Assembly (NCBI GenBank): GCA_964030785.1
Contig: OZ034970.1
Location: forward strand, 22,328,634 to 22,392,633
Reading direction: 5' to 3'
From: Siderastrea siderea
Taxonomy: Eukaryota; Cnidaria; Anthozoa; Scleractinia; Rhizangiidae
DNA length: 64,000 nt
The notes under the pieces are model-generated. The model had not been told where the DNA came from and did no database searches. It saw only the letters and a program-made list of their open reading frames with translations. The position numbers and the translations under genes were made by a program. Shown here piece after piece: positions 32,732-44,359 of this stretch (its first letter is position 1; every line of letters begins with the position of its first letter).

Positions 32732-35700
32732 AGAGCGGATGTCTGTAAATATCGACCGGAGGCGTGCAATAAGGAAAATATCAAAATCCTGAAAAAAATT
32801 CACAAAGTAGCCCTAGGTGAACTATTAACAGAAATATTTTTTACTTCGATCCGATAATTGTTTTAGACGTACGGAGGTAGTCTTCGTTTCGCAGCTCTCG
32901 GACCTGGCTTTCAGGGTCTCACACAGTGCATCGCGAAAAGCCCATTAACAAGATCGAAACAATGTTAACGACAACAACAAATAACTAATCACATAGAGTA
33001 GTTAATTGCACACATTTTGAGTGTTCATTTTGTCAGTTTGGACTTGAATGGAATATTTGGGAGACTTTTCAATATTTATATTATTTTGAGCGATTTCTTG
33101 CAATGAAAAATTGACAAAATTGATGGCCTAAAATCATCGACTGGTACATGGCGTACAGTAAAGTATCCTACACCACGTAAAAGAGCATTACTTCGTCTTT
33201 CAAAATCCGTTTTCAAAACCATGGGCAACTCAAAAGAAAATTTTTGAGGCCACAAAATACAAGTACTACTTTCGTGTAATTTGAGCGTTCCCGACACGGT
33301 AGTCCATGATAAAAACTCAGATAAAACACGACAAAAAAACATGTTTGAACATCCATTGTTTAATAAAAGCAGTTTTCAGGCATCAGCACATGTTAACAAG
33401 ACTATTTTACGGGATTTGGTATCGTTTGGGTGAAATAAATAGACGAATTTAATCTGTTTCATCCACCTTAATCTACACGAGTCACGTGAAGTTTGTCAAA
33501 GGTCAAGTATTCCGACACGTAAACAGAACCAAATCCGAACATTTTACGCTAAGAAATTACTTTCTAATACATAGATCAAAAGTTAATACTGCATGTTTTT
33601 CGTACCTTATTCTGGGCTCCTGGGTAGCGAGGAAATCTAGCAGAGATATCGCGAACGACATCTTCGGCGGTTACTGCGGTTACTGCGTTACTGACTGCGT
33701 TACTGCGTTACCGTAGATTACAAGGGGAGACCGCTGTCACGTTACCTTCATTATGGGCTCCCCAGAAAATTCTCCATCTTACCCCGAGAATATAATAGAT
33801 ATATCTATATTGAGATTGTGAATCGCCACATTCTTTATTAACCTCAAACGTAAAAAATGAATCATATTATATTTTTTAGGCGCATTCTCTATATAAATAT
33901 GCAATGTGCTTTGCATAGTAAAAAAGCAAAACCAACGGTAAAGCGTATGTAAACCTTACGCCTATTAACTTCAGTACTGTAAAGTTAAATGGACGAATCC
34001 ACAAATGCATCAGTTTTTTTCCAAGAAATTAATTTAGGACTCTGGACTTAAAGTACAAGTACAAGTGTGAGTTGTTTAGATTCTCTCAGATCTTCTTACA
34101 ATGGCCATCTCATCACCTCAAAGCGATCGAAGAAATAGGTGCCTTTGGGTGGATCTGCTTGGAATGAGTAAAACCGAAACGTGTTTTCCTTATCAATGAA
34201 CGAAAATAAGAATGAAAAAAAAAACAAAACAAAACGAAACAAAAAAGTGGTCCTTCGGAAAATAAGACCCCCTTGGCAGCCCGTCCCATACCTCCGTCAT
34301 TGCTATTGTTCGTAGTAATCCCGTGAGTTCATCATTTTTACTTTATTTTGGCAATGCTTTTGCGAATAGTCATCACTGTGAACTGCTTGCAGCCGCATTT
34401 GGCCCCGGGCCACTTGGCCTGCAATGGCATTCAGTTTACCAAGTGTATCTCAGCAAATATCCCATTATTTTGCTCTGCAATTCAGGTTTCCCTCAGCACC
34501 TTTTTCGGTCTTGATGCTGTTTACATAATTCGAAAGTAAATTCGCCTTAAATAATCTTGTAAATGGCATCGTGTCAGTATGCTGCACTTGTTGGCGGACA
34601 TTGTGGACACATCGTGGTAAATCATGCTAATTAACAACGTATTACAATCGAAAACTTTGAAAACTGGACTTGACGAATCATCTGAAATCCTTTGTTGTTA
34701 GATTTGCTGATTCAACCTAAAACCCAGGGCAGAGCTTCTGTTAACAAGAGCAGCTAAGTTAATACCACAGTAGTTGTAACTCCAATGACAGGTTCACACA
34801 TGCAGCTAGATGATCGGGCTTAAATATTGCTTAAACGGAGCTGAGGAGAGTTTAACCTCACTTTACCCACACCCCGCAATAAAGGAGCGCGAGTACTGTA
34901 TTTCCCACTGTCACTGATTTTTATAGCGCACAAAGCGCGTAGAGGGAGAACAGTGCTGGGGCGAAGAAAGGAAAAGCCGTTTTCTCTCTCTTTTTTTTTT
35001 CCTATGCGCCCTAGCCCGCTCCGGCTGTGGATGCGCTTTCACTAAAAACACACTGGTAAAGAACATGGATTTAAGCTATTTCTCATCAACTGAGTTTATC
35101 TTAGAAAATATATGTAAAGCGCCCTCACTACTCGTGAATTTTTCCATGTTTTACAGAGACCGCCCTTGTCATCTGAAATAATCATTTGCGGCGCTTCGCC
35201 TACCGCGTCCCTTTCTTTTGCAACTTGCGGGTGTGAAAATCGACTGGATTAACAACAGTGCGTCCACAATGTCCGCCACCTAGTGCAGCAGCATACTGAC
35301 ACGATGCCATTTACAAGATAATTTCGGGCGAATTTACTTTCAAATTATGTAAACTGTTGTCAGGCCCAAAAGTGGTCCTGAGGGAAGGCTGGATTGAAGA
35401 GTACAAAGAATGGACCATTTGCTGAGATACACTGGATAAGCTGAATGCCATTGCAGACGGCTTCAAGCAGTTCACAGTGATGACTACTGGCAAAAGCAGG
35501 ATCTTATTTTCCAAGAAAATAAGACCCCTTGGCAGCCCCTCCAATACCTCGGCCATTCCTATCGTTCGTAGTTATCCCCTTGAGTTCATTATTATTGAAA
35601 AATAATGAACTCACAGGGATAACTACGAATAATACCAATGGCGGAGGTGTGGGAGGGGCTGCCAAGGGGGTCTTATTTTCTTGGAAAATAAGACCCGAAG

Positions 35701-37756
35701 GACGGCTTTTTTTTTTCATTCTTATTTTCAATCATTGCTAAAGAAAACACATGATTTTTTTTTTACTCATTGACAGCAAATCCACCCAAAGGCGGCCTAT
35801 AATTCTTCGATCGCTTTGCGGTGATGAGATGGCTAACTAACAAGATCTGAGAACCGGTGACCTAAACATCCCACACTTGTACTTGTACTTTAAGTCCAGA
35901 CTCCTGAATTAATGTCTTGGAAAAAACTGATGCATTCGTGCATCCGTCCATTTAACTTTACAGTACTGAAGTTAATAGGCGTGAGGTTTACATACGCTTT
36001 ATTGTTGGTTTTGCTTTTTTACTATGCAAAGCACATTGAATATTTATCTAGAGAATGTGCTTAAAAATATATAATATAATATGATTTATTTATTTATTTC
36101 TGAATTTAATGAAGAATGTGGCGATTCACAATCTCAATATAGATATATCTATTATATTCTCGGGGTAAGGTGGAGAATTTTTCCAGAAGCCCGTAATGAA
36201 GGTAACGTGACAGCGGTCTCCCCTTGTAATCTACAGTAACGCAATCTCTGCTGCCGTTGGCATAATTTTGAAACCGCCGAAGATGTCGTTCGCGATAGTT
36301 CTGCTAGAGCGCTTACCATTTGCACGGAAAACCCGGTAATTCCGGGGAGAATTCAAATGGAACGGTTCATTCCGGTGGAATGTTTTCGGAAAAAAGGTAA
36401 TACCTTTCGAGGTATTCCTTTTTCTCGCTTTTTCCGGAATTCCCGGAAATTTCTGTACCATTTGTCCACAATTACCAGTGCCAGGCTATTTCCGAGAAGA
36501 CAGCAATGCCCATGACGGCGGATAAAGTGATGAATCTTTACTGTTCCAAACCGTTCGTGACGTGACAGCTGTTTTATTCTCGCGGCTACTGTCAACAGAC
36601 TTCTTGCAACACAATTGTAGCACTCAAGGTGAGAAAGATTTAAGTTTTGGCCGTCGGTTCTTGCGTTTTACTTTTGCTTTCATGATTCGAGCTTTTGAGC
36701 TTAATGGCGCGGGAAAACACTTGCATCCGAAACTTCGAATCAAATGATACGGCTCAATCCGTTCCGTTTTCTTGGTGAGAAAAAGTGCAGTTCCATTTGT
36801 TCAAAAAAATCCACCGAGAATTCCATTCAAATGGTAAGCGCTCCTAGATCTCCTCGCGACCCAGAAGCCCAGAATAAGGTACGAAAAACATACAGTATTA
36901 ACGATTGATCTATGTGTTAGAAAGTAATTTCTGAGCGTAAAATGTTCGGATTTGGTTGTGTTTACGCGTCGGAATACTTGACCTTTGACAAACTTCACGT
37001 GACTCGTGTAGATTTATAAGGTGGATGAAACAGGTTAAATTCGTCTATTTATTTCGCCCAAACGATACCAAATCCCGCAAAATAGTCTTGTTAACGTGTA
37101 CTGATGTCTGACAGCTGCTTTAAGTAAACATTGGATGTTCAAACGTGTTTTTGTGTCGTGTTTATCTGAGTTTTTAACATGGACTACCGTGTCGGGAACG
37201 CTCAAATTACACGAAAGTAGTACTTGTATTTCGTGCCCTCAAAAATTTTCTTTTGAGTTGCCCATGGTTTTCAAAACGGATTTTGAAAGATGAAGTAATG
37301 CTCTTTTACGTGGTATAGGATACTTTACTGTACGCCATGTACCAGTCGATGATTTTAGGCCATCAATTTTGTCAATTTTTCATTGCAAGAAATCGCTCAA
37401 AATAATATAAATATTGAAAAGTCTCCAAAATATTTCATTCAAGTCCAAACTGACAAAGTGAACACTCAAAATGTGTGCAATTAACTACTCCATGTGACTA
37501 GTTATTTGCTGTTCTCGTTAAAATTGTTTTGATTTTGTTAACGGGCTTTTCGCGATGCACTGTGTGAGATCCTGAAAGCCAGGTCCGAGAGCTGCGAAAC
37601 GAAGGCTACCTCCGTACGTCTAAAACAATTATCGGATCGAAGTAAAAAATATATTTCTGTTAATAGTTCACCTAGGGCTACTTTGTGAATTTTTTTCAGA
37701 ATTTTGATATTTTCCTTATTGCACGCCTCCGGTCGATATTTACAGACATCCGCTCT
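32732..37756. repeat. Giant imperfect palindrome (5 kb)
   Basis: Starts agagcggatgtctgtaaata and ends with its complement. Left arm about 32732-34620, right arm about 35255-37756, central unique region about 640 bp. The arms match throughout by eye (for example the agaatataatagatatatct segment at 33785 and its mate near 36150; the nested aataagaccc...ggcagcccc hairpins at 34260 and 35515-35690). The right arm is longer because of the MITE at 36307-36843. No protein is recognised. This is a foldback-type element or an inverted duplication. Confidence 0.85.
36307..36843. mobile_element. MITE with 3-bp CTA duplication
   Basis: Inverted ends gagcgcttaccatttg, flanked by cta on both sides (36304-36306, 36844-36846). 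The left arm of the palindrome shows the empty site (ctctgctagatttcctcg in complement). GC-rich cores such as ttccggaattcccgg lie inside. A 3-bp duplication suits PIF/Harbinger-type mobilisation. A relative lies at 59063-59394. Confidence 0.85.
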
Positions 37757-38547
37757 TAATTTGTGAAAATACTCTCATCAAAAAAAAAACAAGGAAAAAA
37801 AAAAGAGAAAAAAAATTCTTGCTCCCGCTGAGTGTCGAACCCGGCTCGTCGGCGTGAGATGCCGGTAACTAGTTCACTAGGCCATGGGTGTTTGACATTG
37901 TTTTCGTAGTTAATTTTAATACTTATTTCTTTCTTCGTGACAAGCTGCCTATCAGCATGAAAATGCTGGTGTTTTTCCTGGCAAAATGTGTTTGAAACGC
38001 CGTAAAAACCATGGTTGTGGACAGAAAAAACCAAAAAGCACTAGCTCTGCTATATTTGGCGTCGAAACCGCTGCGAAAAGCTGCGAACTCAAGCGGTGTG
38101 CCGACCGAGTTTGAACAGAACCGACGAGGCAAATTTGAACTTTTTGCCTGAACTTTATCGCCGAATTTCTTTCGCCTAGATTGAACTTTTCCCCTTCCAC
38201 CAAAAAGACAACTGAGTGTTCTTTTGAACTTTTTTTTTCCACTAACAAATTTGTTTTTGACTTTTGTTGTCTTTGCTTGTTTTGCTACAACGCGGGTCAA
38301 CATGCGATTTCGCGCCGAAAACACACGGGATTCAGCACAGGGTTATATCCAGTGTAGGAAGTGTATTGGTAGCCCTGTGGTGCGGACGGACGGACGTACG
38401 GATGTACGGACGGACGGACGTACGGATGTACGGACGGACGATCACGTGACTACTACGTCACTACCAAAATTTTTTGGCTTGATAGATTACCAAATTTCCT
38501 TAGCAATGGAGCTCTGCTGACGCGCTAGCGCGCTGGCTCCGCTATTA
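37757..38547. repeat. Direct repeat R (0.79 kb) flanking the 5-kb palindrome
   Basis: Same orientation and order as 31953-32731. The ggac minisatellite is expanded (38386-38440). Right after it, 38547-38633 repeats the last 90 bp of the unit (aaatttccttagcaatggag), a partial tandem copy. Confidence 0.75.
37824..37891 (-). repeat. tRNA-derived segment, second copy
   Basis: Copy of 32027-32095 in repeat R with several differences: box A cctagtgaactagtt, box B ggttcgaca retained, anticodon loop gcatctcac changed. The drift argues against tRNA function. Confidence 0.5.
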
Positions 38548-38639
38548 CGTCACAACCAAAATTTCTCGGCTTGATAGGTTACCAAATTTCCTTAGCAATG
38601 GAGCTCCGCTGGCGGGCCTTGCCCACAGGCTCCGCTACA

Positions 38640-38790
38640 ACTGTAAATGGTTTATGGTTTGAACCCAGGAGTCATATCGTAAGTCCATAAATTAAGATCG
38701 TCCAGGTAAGTGTAGTCCTGAGAAGGACTGTTTGTGATGACATTGTTCTTTCAACAACCTGAGCGGAAGCCATCATCAGAGTCACTGGAA
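38640..38790 (-). repeat. Penelope-like tail fragment
   Basis: Minus strand, with breaks: NSPSQDYTYLDD ... YDMTPGFKPFT. Shares gatcgtccagg and gaacccaggagtcata with 27738-27970. It abuts the end of repeat R. Confidence 0.45.
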
Positions 38791-39944
38791 AACAAAGTAT
38801 CATTTTGGGTAGACCTTTATTAATTCATGGTAAAGAGCAACAAAGCGATGTTTTGTTGGGAATGTTTTTGTTTTACATGATACATTGTGGTTTCTGAAAA
38901 GTGACTCATTATCTGTCCGAGCAAAAAAAAAGGAAAACATCTGTGTTGAAGAAGACTTCTGCTATAATGTCCTTAATTCCCAAAGTATAAAATAATGCAA
39001 TGACCCTTCCCCTCCCTTTAACTAAGAACCGCTGGCAGATTCCATAAATGAAGCTCTCTGTTGTTGTTTCTTTTTTCATTAAATTCCCTGGTAGAACATC
39101 TAATTAGCCTTGAGTCACCCCAGTTAGCAGCTTCATGTATCTTTTACTTTCAGGTCAAAAAGTTAACTCACTTGTTGCCTTACACCCCAAGTGCTGGCCA
39201 CACAAAATTAGTTGACTCACTCTGGTTCCCTTTAGTTAGTTTTTTCCTAGCCAAAGTACTTGCACGGCCTAATGAGGCAATAGTCTCCAAATGAATTCTT
39301 GTGTTCTTGTCAGCTTTAGTTTTCAAATGCACGGTCATGGATTACATATTGATGGTGAAGTCAGCCTTTTAATCTGACCTGTGACCTAACACAAACAGTT
39401 CTTGTGTTCTAACTGCTCCATCACAGGCCACGATTCTTGTTCTCCTCCTCCTGGAACTGCTTCACAACACACTGCCTTTAAACGAAGTCAGTCGCACAAC
39501 AATCTCGCCTTCTTCAAGCTTCAAAATAAACACATCAAACTGTTAAGGTAGGTTAAAAAAATCCCCACTTCTTTTGGGTATTGACTACTTGCACTGGCAA
39601 GCTAAAAAGTTTTAAATGTCATTACTTCAGTAGCTGAAAATTTGGGGTGATTTATTTGCAGCAAACGTGGATAGTTTTCGTATTCCCACTGGCAAAATCC
39701 TATTGGTCTGGAGCTAGAAAACAATTTGACCAACAATACGACCTTTGACATTTCACCTGAGCAAATGTGACAAGTAGAATGTATTTGTGTATGTTGCAGA
39801 TAAATTCACCCTTCATATCATATGGTGCCAGTATGTGGCTGTTTTTAACACTGCAGCTGTGCTGTAGTTTCCAAAATGATGTGAACCTTGAAGACTGTAG
39901 TGATTTAACAACATATACACTGTTGATGGAACAACTATAAGGAT
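38791..39944. other. Unassigned stretch
   Basis: Open frames are short and unrecognised; the one at 39061-39294 has no splice or start support. No repeat structure stood out. Confidence 0.4.
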
Positions 39945-40195
39945 GAATTTGGTGGATCCATTGTGTGGTGGTGTAGTGGTTTGGGGTGTTGGACTGTCAA
40001 CTGAATTTTTGATCAGAAGATTTGAGGCTCAGTGGCTCAAGGGAGCTGGTCTCTGCATCATGTCATGCTATTTCCATGGCAAGAAACTTAACTCCACATT
40101 ATCACTCTCTGCCCAGGTATATACAAGCAAACCATTAGTAACCATGCAATGGACTAGCATCCCATCCAGGGAGAATGGAATTCTTCATGCTATAC
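39945..40195 (+). repeat. tRNA-derived SINE fragment
   Basis: Box A-like ggtggtgtagtggtttgggg at about 39966, a degenerate box B (agatttgaggctc), and a tail with ctgcccaggtatata and atggactagcatcccatcca. This tail style is widespread in invertebrate and fish SINEs (established knowledge of the type, exact family not determined). Confidence 0.55.
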
Positions 40196-40451
40196 GGAAA
40201 CCAGACCAAAACACCAGCCTTAATGAGCCATCTGACTCATTTAGACTTGTTGTCTTGGTAAGACTTTTCCAGGTATGCTACCAACGTTGCTGTCATCACC
40301 ATGAAGGACAGTGGTATAAGTTAAAGTGTAGACATCATTTTGTTGAGTGTTGAACTGTGTTATTGAAAATACAAAACTCAGGGTTTGACTTAAGTGACTC
40401 CAGACAGGTGCAGACATGTAGATCATTGTATGTTTAGGCACTGACTTCATC

Positions 40452-40580
40452 CTAAGCATACAGCTCATCATAACACGCCTGTGATATGCACTGTTTCGTA
40501 CACTTGGTCAGCTCTAACCCAACAAGACCTTGACATTTATTAGTTTCACAATCTTTTTCCAATGGTGCATACTTCTTAGC
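40452..40580 (-). pseudogene. Exon of a small conserved Cys-rich protein (DUF4787-like)
   Basis: After a tccag acceptor the exon reads AKKYAPLEKDCETNKCQG and LTKCTKQCISQACYDELYA, then TAG. The spacing KDC...C...C...C...CY.ELY matches, from memory, a short secreted eukaryotic family in which the segment continues WDELEEGEIDVR. Here the Trp codon position is TAG, followed by GAT GAA and a gtcagt donor-like string. The gene is therefore either broken by a nonsense change or really ends here. No upstream signal-peptide exon or downstream exon was found, so it is annotated as a lone exon. Role unknown. Confidence 0.45.
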
Positions 40581-40683
40581 CTGGAAAGATGACAACACTG
40601 ATGAGTGCACTACACTTAAAACCACTAATGAACACTGCGTGAAACAGTTACTACTGAACATTTCCCAGGCAGGTTTCTGCAAG

Positions 40684-41727
40684 AATAACCTGATGTAGTG
40701 AAGCCGCTTACAATCTTCGTCTCACGTTTATTATTTACATGTACTATAGCTCCCAAACATTAAATTTCATACTACTAATAGTTCTACTAAATATCCACTA
40801 AAACTCCAAGGCATCTAAAACACACCCACAAAACCAGTAAAATAAGCTAACCTTGACACACGGAACCAAACCTACCAGAGACTTCATCGACCAGCAACAT
40901 CTTACTAGGCATTCACATTAAAGTTGAATATATATGGTACAGTATTAATATGAATCTAGACATGACCACACCACTCAGCCGTTTGCATTTCAGAACAGGT
41001 AGTTTTTTTACTGGAACGATTGGGCAACTAAGTATGAAAGTATGAAAGTTACATCCAAAATTTCACCACGTAGGTTAGTGTAAAATCACTAAGTATTGCT
41101 TCATTCTAGTTTTTACCAATGTCTATTTTATTACTATTTTATTCTTCTTCTATGTCATTGGAGTTCTTGGAAGTTTTGAAAACATCTGCAATTCTGCTAA
41201 ACAATGTCAACATTTTACGGCAATATGTAACAAAAACACTGCATTCGCGGGAACGCAATCAAGTAGACTGATGTCACTATGTGGTAAACTCATTCCCAGT
41301 CCTCGGGACAGTTTTGAAGTGAAAAAGAGGGTCTTTTGCCTACAAAAAAAGAGGATTTTAAAAATTGTCGACAAGTTTTAGGTTTGGAATCGTTTTTTTA
41401 CACAGATCAGACTCTCAAAAACTGAAGAAAAGAATTTTGTGTCATATACACTTTAAGTTTTTATCACCTCACACTGTATATATTAAAGTCAATTTGAATT
41501 TTATTTTCTCACTTGAAAATGATGTCATGGCGACATCAAAACATTGTTTTATTGCTAATTTTTATTCTTAAATTTTTACAAATGTGTTTGCTAATTAAAC
41601 TGGCATGCTAGTTTCATTAATTGTCATAGAAAATTTGTTGTGTGAATTTACTCTTGTAGATAGGTCATTGAAGATTTCTGGAAAATTAGTTTCAGGCCGT
41701 TTGTTAGTATGTGTTTTGGAACTTTAA
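40684..41727. other. Unassigned stretch
   Basis: AT-rich, without recognisable exons. Open frame 41365-41571 is composition-driven. Confidence 0.4.
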
Positions 41728-42240
41728 TTGTGCTGTCTAAGTGATTTAGCTGTGTTGGGCACTTGGAGCGCTCCACTGACAGAAAGACATTGCCAGCACA
41801 TATTTAAGGATGTTTGTCACAGGCAGAAAATTTGTTTACTTGTTTTTGCAGCTCCCTCATCTCAGGCCTTTTTGTTTCTAAGCTCCCCTGACCTACAGTT
41901 TAGAGTTTTTACATACCCCATGTTTTTACATAAACATTGCACCATTCTACAATCTCTGGGTCTTCCAACTAGAGTATGCGCCTGCCATTCTTTTCGTGGG
42001 GGTGGGGCTTCCTTTGCCTTTCAAACGGGTGTCCCCGTTGAGCTCATCAAGGTGCTAGGTGACTGACATTTGGATGCCATACTCCTTTACTTTACAGTAC
42101 CACTTTCTATCAGATTACAATTTATCAATGTGGTCACTAAGGCTATCCTTTCAACACAGTCATTGATAACAACTCAACTCCCACGGTTTGGGTTTGGAAT
42201 GTCCTATTATTTATTTATTTTGCAATGTTGTGTCATTTAA
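41728..42240 (+). pseudogene. Tyrosine recombinase C-terminus (DIRS/Ngaro-type)
   Basis: Frame reads FTYPMFLHKHCTILQSLGL, then CACHSFRGGGASFAFQTG and VPVELIKVLGD, a stop, HLDAILLYFTVPLSIRLQ. This is the catalytic end of a YR recombinase: the HxxR box (HSFR), the VxxELIKxLGDW helix and the nucleophile tyrosine of LLYxTVP. The W after LGD is TGA, and the second Arg of HSFRRGGA is Gly, so it is inactive. No N-terminal catalytic Arg is seen upstream. Cnidarian DIRS and Ngaro retroelements end this way, but no reverse transcriptase is present next to it. Confidence 0.7.
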
Positions 42241-43358
42241 TCATTTACTTAGTGGTCAATAAAAGCTGTCTAAGTTTCAAACTTCACGCGTCTTCCTTGT
42301 TGTGTGGTTTAGGGGAGCATCAGTCTTGGGTGATGCTTCTCTAAATCACAAACTTTAGCACTGGGAGTGTTAAAGGCAGCCTTGGATTTCAGATCGAATA
42401 AAGGTCAGCTAGTATTGCAATCATTACTGTCTAGTAAAATTGCTATACAAGCAAGTAGCATGCTAATGTGTATTATGGTAATCTACAGAACACCTGTAAA
42501 ACTACCTCACTCAGCTATACCGGAATAATAACCTGGTTTAGCTCTATGCTTCACTTGCTCAATGACACTGCTTTGAAGCACACAGCACAACTAGCTCTGT
42601 ACATTGGAAAGCATTTTTCCCTCCCCACCCTCCCTGGTATCCCATTTTTGTTATTTAATGTACCCCTGACAGCCTACTTTCTGTCTTTGGCTGTATTTGT
42701 ATTATACTGTTTTAGCTTTCTTGTAGTTACTAGAAGTTTCATATTAGTTACAATGTATTTATAGAGACAGTGACTTTGAAAGGAAGAATTCGCCAAGAAA
42801 TAAACGCCAGCCAGAGGCGGAGGTATCCAGGGGGGTACGTGGGCATGCTCCCCTTGGAAATTTTGAAATTTTGTACTTCGGGAGTGCAATTTTCAGCATT
42901 CTGACGGGCAAGTCGAAGTGCTGTAAATTCAAGTCAATTTTTTCGGTCAAAAACAACAACTATGCTGATAATGTAGATACTGGCGGAGATCCTGAAAATA
43001 GGTCAATTTGTTGCTGTGAGCGACTTAGATAATCTACATTGTACAGACCGTAAATGAAGCTTCACATTTAACAGATAAACAGGAAAAAATCTGATCGCCT
43101 GCTCTCAGTCTGGATACAACGCATCAAAGGTCACCGATTTACGGTACCCTCGAAGTCATGCAAGCAGTTAAGGTATTTTGACTGGCTGCACTGAAGCGCC
43201 AATCAAATAGACTCTGATTATTATCTTGTATTGGTAAAATACACAATTTCGTGACGTCGCTGTCTATCTATAATGCTTATTGTATCGCTGTCCTATTTTG
43301 CCGGTTCAGTTGAGTCGCTTTTCGGTGTTTAGAAAGTCCCGTGTCGCCAGTTTTCAGG
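42241..43358. other. Unassigned stretch
   Basis: Contains a G-rich ccaggggggtacgtgggcatg segment near 42830, typical of a short interspersed element, but no second end. No gene supported. Confidence 0.4.
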
Positions 43359-43758
43359 GTATTTACTCGAAAGAGCGCCGCGGCGCTTATTAAAATTTTT
43401 CAACTTATTGGTGCGGCACTTATTACGTACTTATTTGAGGATAACACTTATTTAAAACTGGCTACTTGCAAATAACACAGTGAGATATAATCATTCCTAA
43501 TCTTTGTCATAAAAATAGCATAGGAAGGATTCAATAAAGTTAGTTTTAGAGGTCTATATCCCTTTCCACATCCAAATAAATAACAATAACAGCAATAACA
43601 ATATCAGCCGTATGAGCATTTCAGCATTAGCCATGTCAAAATCAATAAGCGCCGCCTATGCTGCAAGGATGCAGTGTTTATTCGGGAGTGGCACTCATTA
43701 ATATTTTTGCTCCTAAATGCAGCACTTATTCGAGGGTAGCGCTCTTTTGAGTAAATAC
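43359..43758. mobile_element. MITE with gtatttactcgaaagagcgc ends
   Basis: Inverted ends gtatttactcgaaagagcgc and gcgctcttttgagtaaatac enclose 400 bp, with inner gcgcttatt/cggcacttatt strings repeated and inverted. The end style (tactcgaataagcgcc) recalls the TA-flanked element at 2488-3267. Confidence 0.75.
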
Positions 43759-44359
43759 AGTAAGCAAGATGTTAAGCTAGCGGGTAGTTATCATGATGTT
43801 TTTTTTGCATCTGCTGGCAGGAAAAGGATACAGGATTCTAAATTGTCCCAAAATTGTTACTAAAACGTGCTTTCATGACCTCTAAAGATTTGAATAAACC
43901 ATCCCAAACATTGCCATTTATGGATTTAACAAAGGAGATAATGGTTCAGGGATTTTTATCCTGGGGACTCGCTGGGCAGTTCTACCTACGGTGAAACGCG
44001 AAGGAGGTTGTGAAGAACCTGTTTAGCCATCAAATACTGAAGGAGAAGACAACAAACAATAGAACAGCTTTATCACACATTTTTTAACCCAATTTTTATT
44101 ACTTTAGGAACTTGTTACTGCCTCAAATAACATTACTGTTATTTAACCTTAAAACTGAAATGGTCCAAATAACCTTAGCCATTACATGTTACAAGAAACT
44201 AAAAGTTTGGTTGTTCCAAACAAACAATCATATCCCATAACAGTTGTAATTATAGCCTAATCACAATTTCAGTGTTTTACTAATCTTGCTGTCTTTTGCC
44301 CTTAATTGCTTACTAGTAAAAACTGGCAGTAACAAATTAAATGCTGCAAACGAGTGCAT
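43759..44359. other. 3' flank of the BRICHOS gene
   Basis: Includes AATAAA on the minus strand at 44100-44095, about 260 bases past the stop codon, a plausible polyadenylation signal. Nothing else recognised. Confidence 0.5.
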
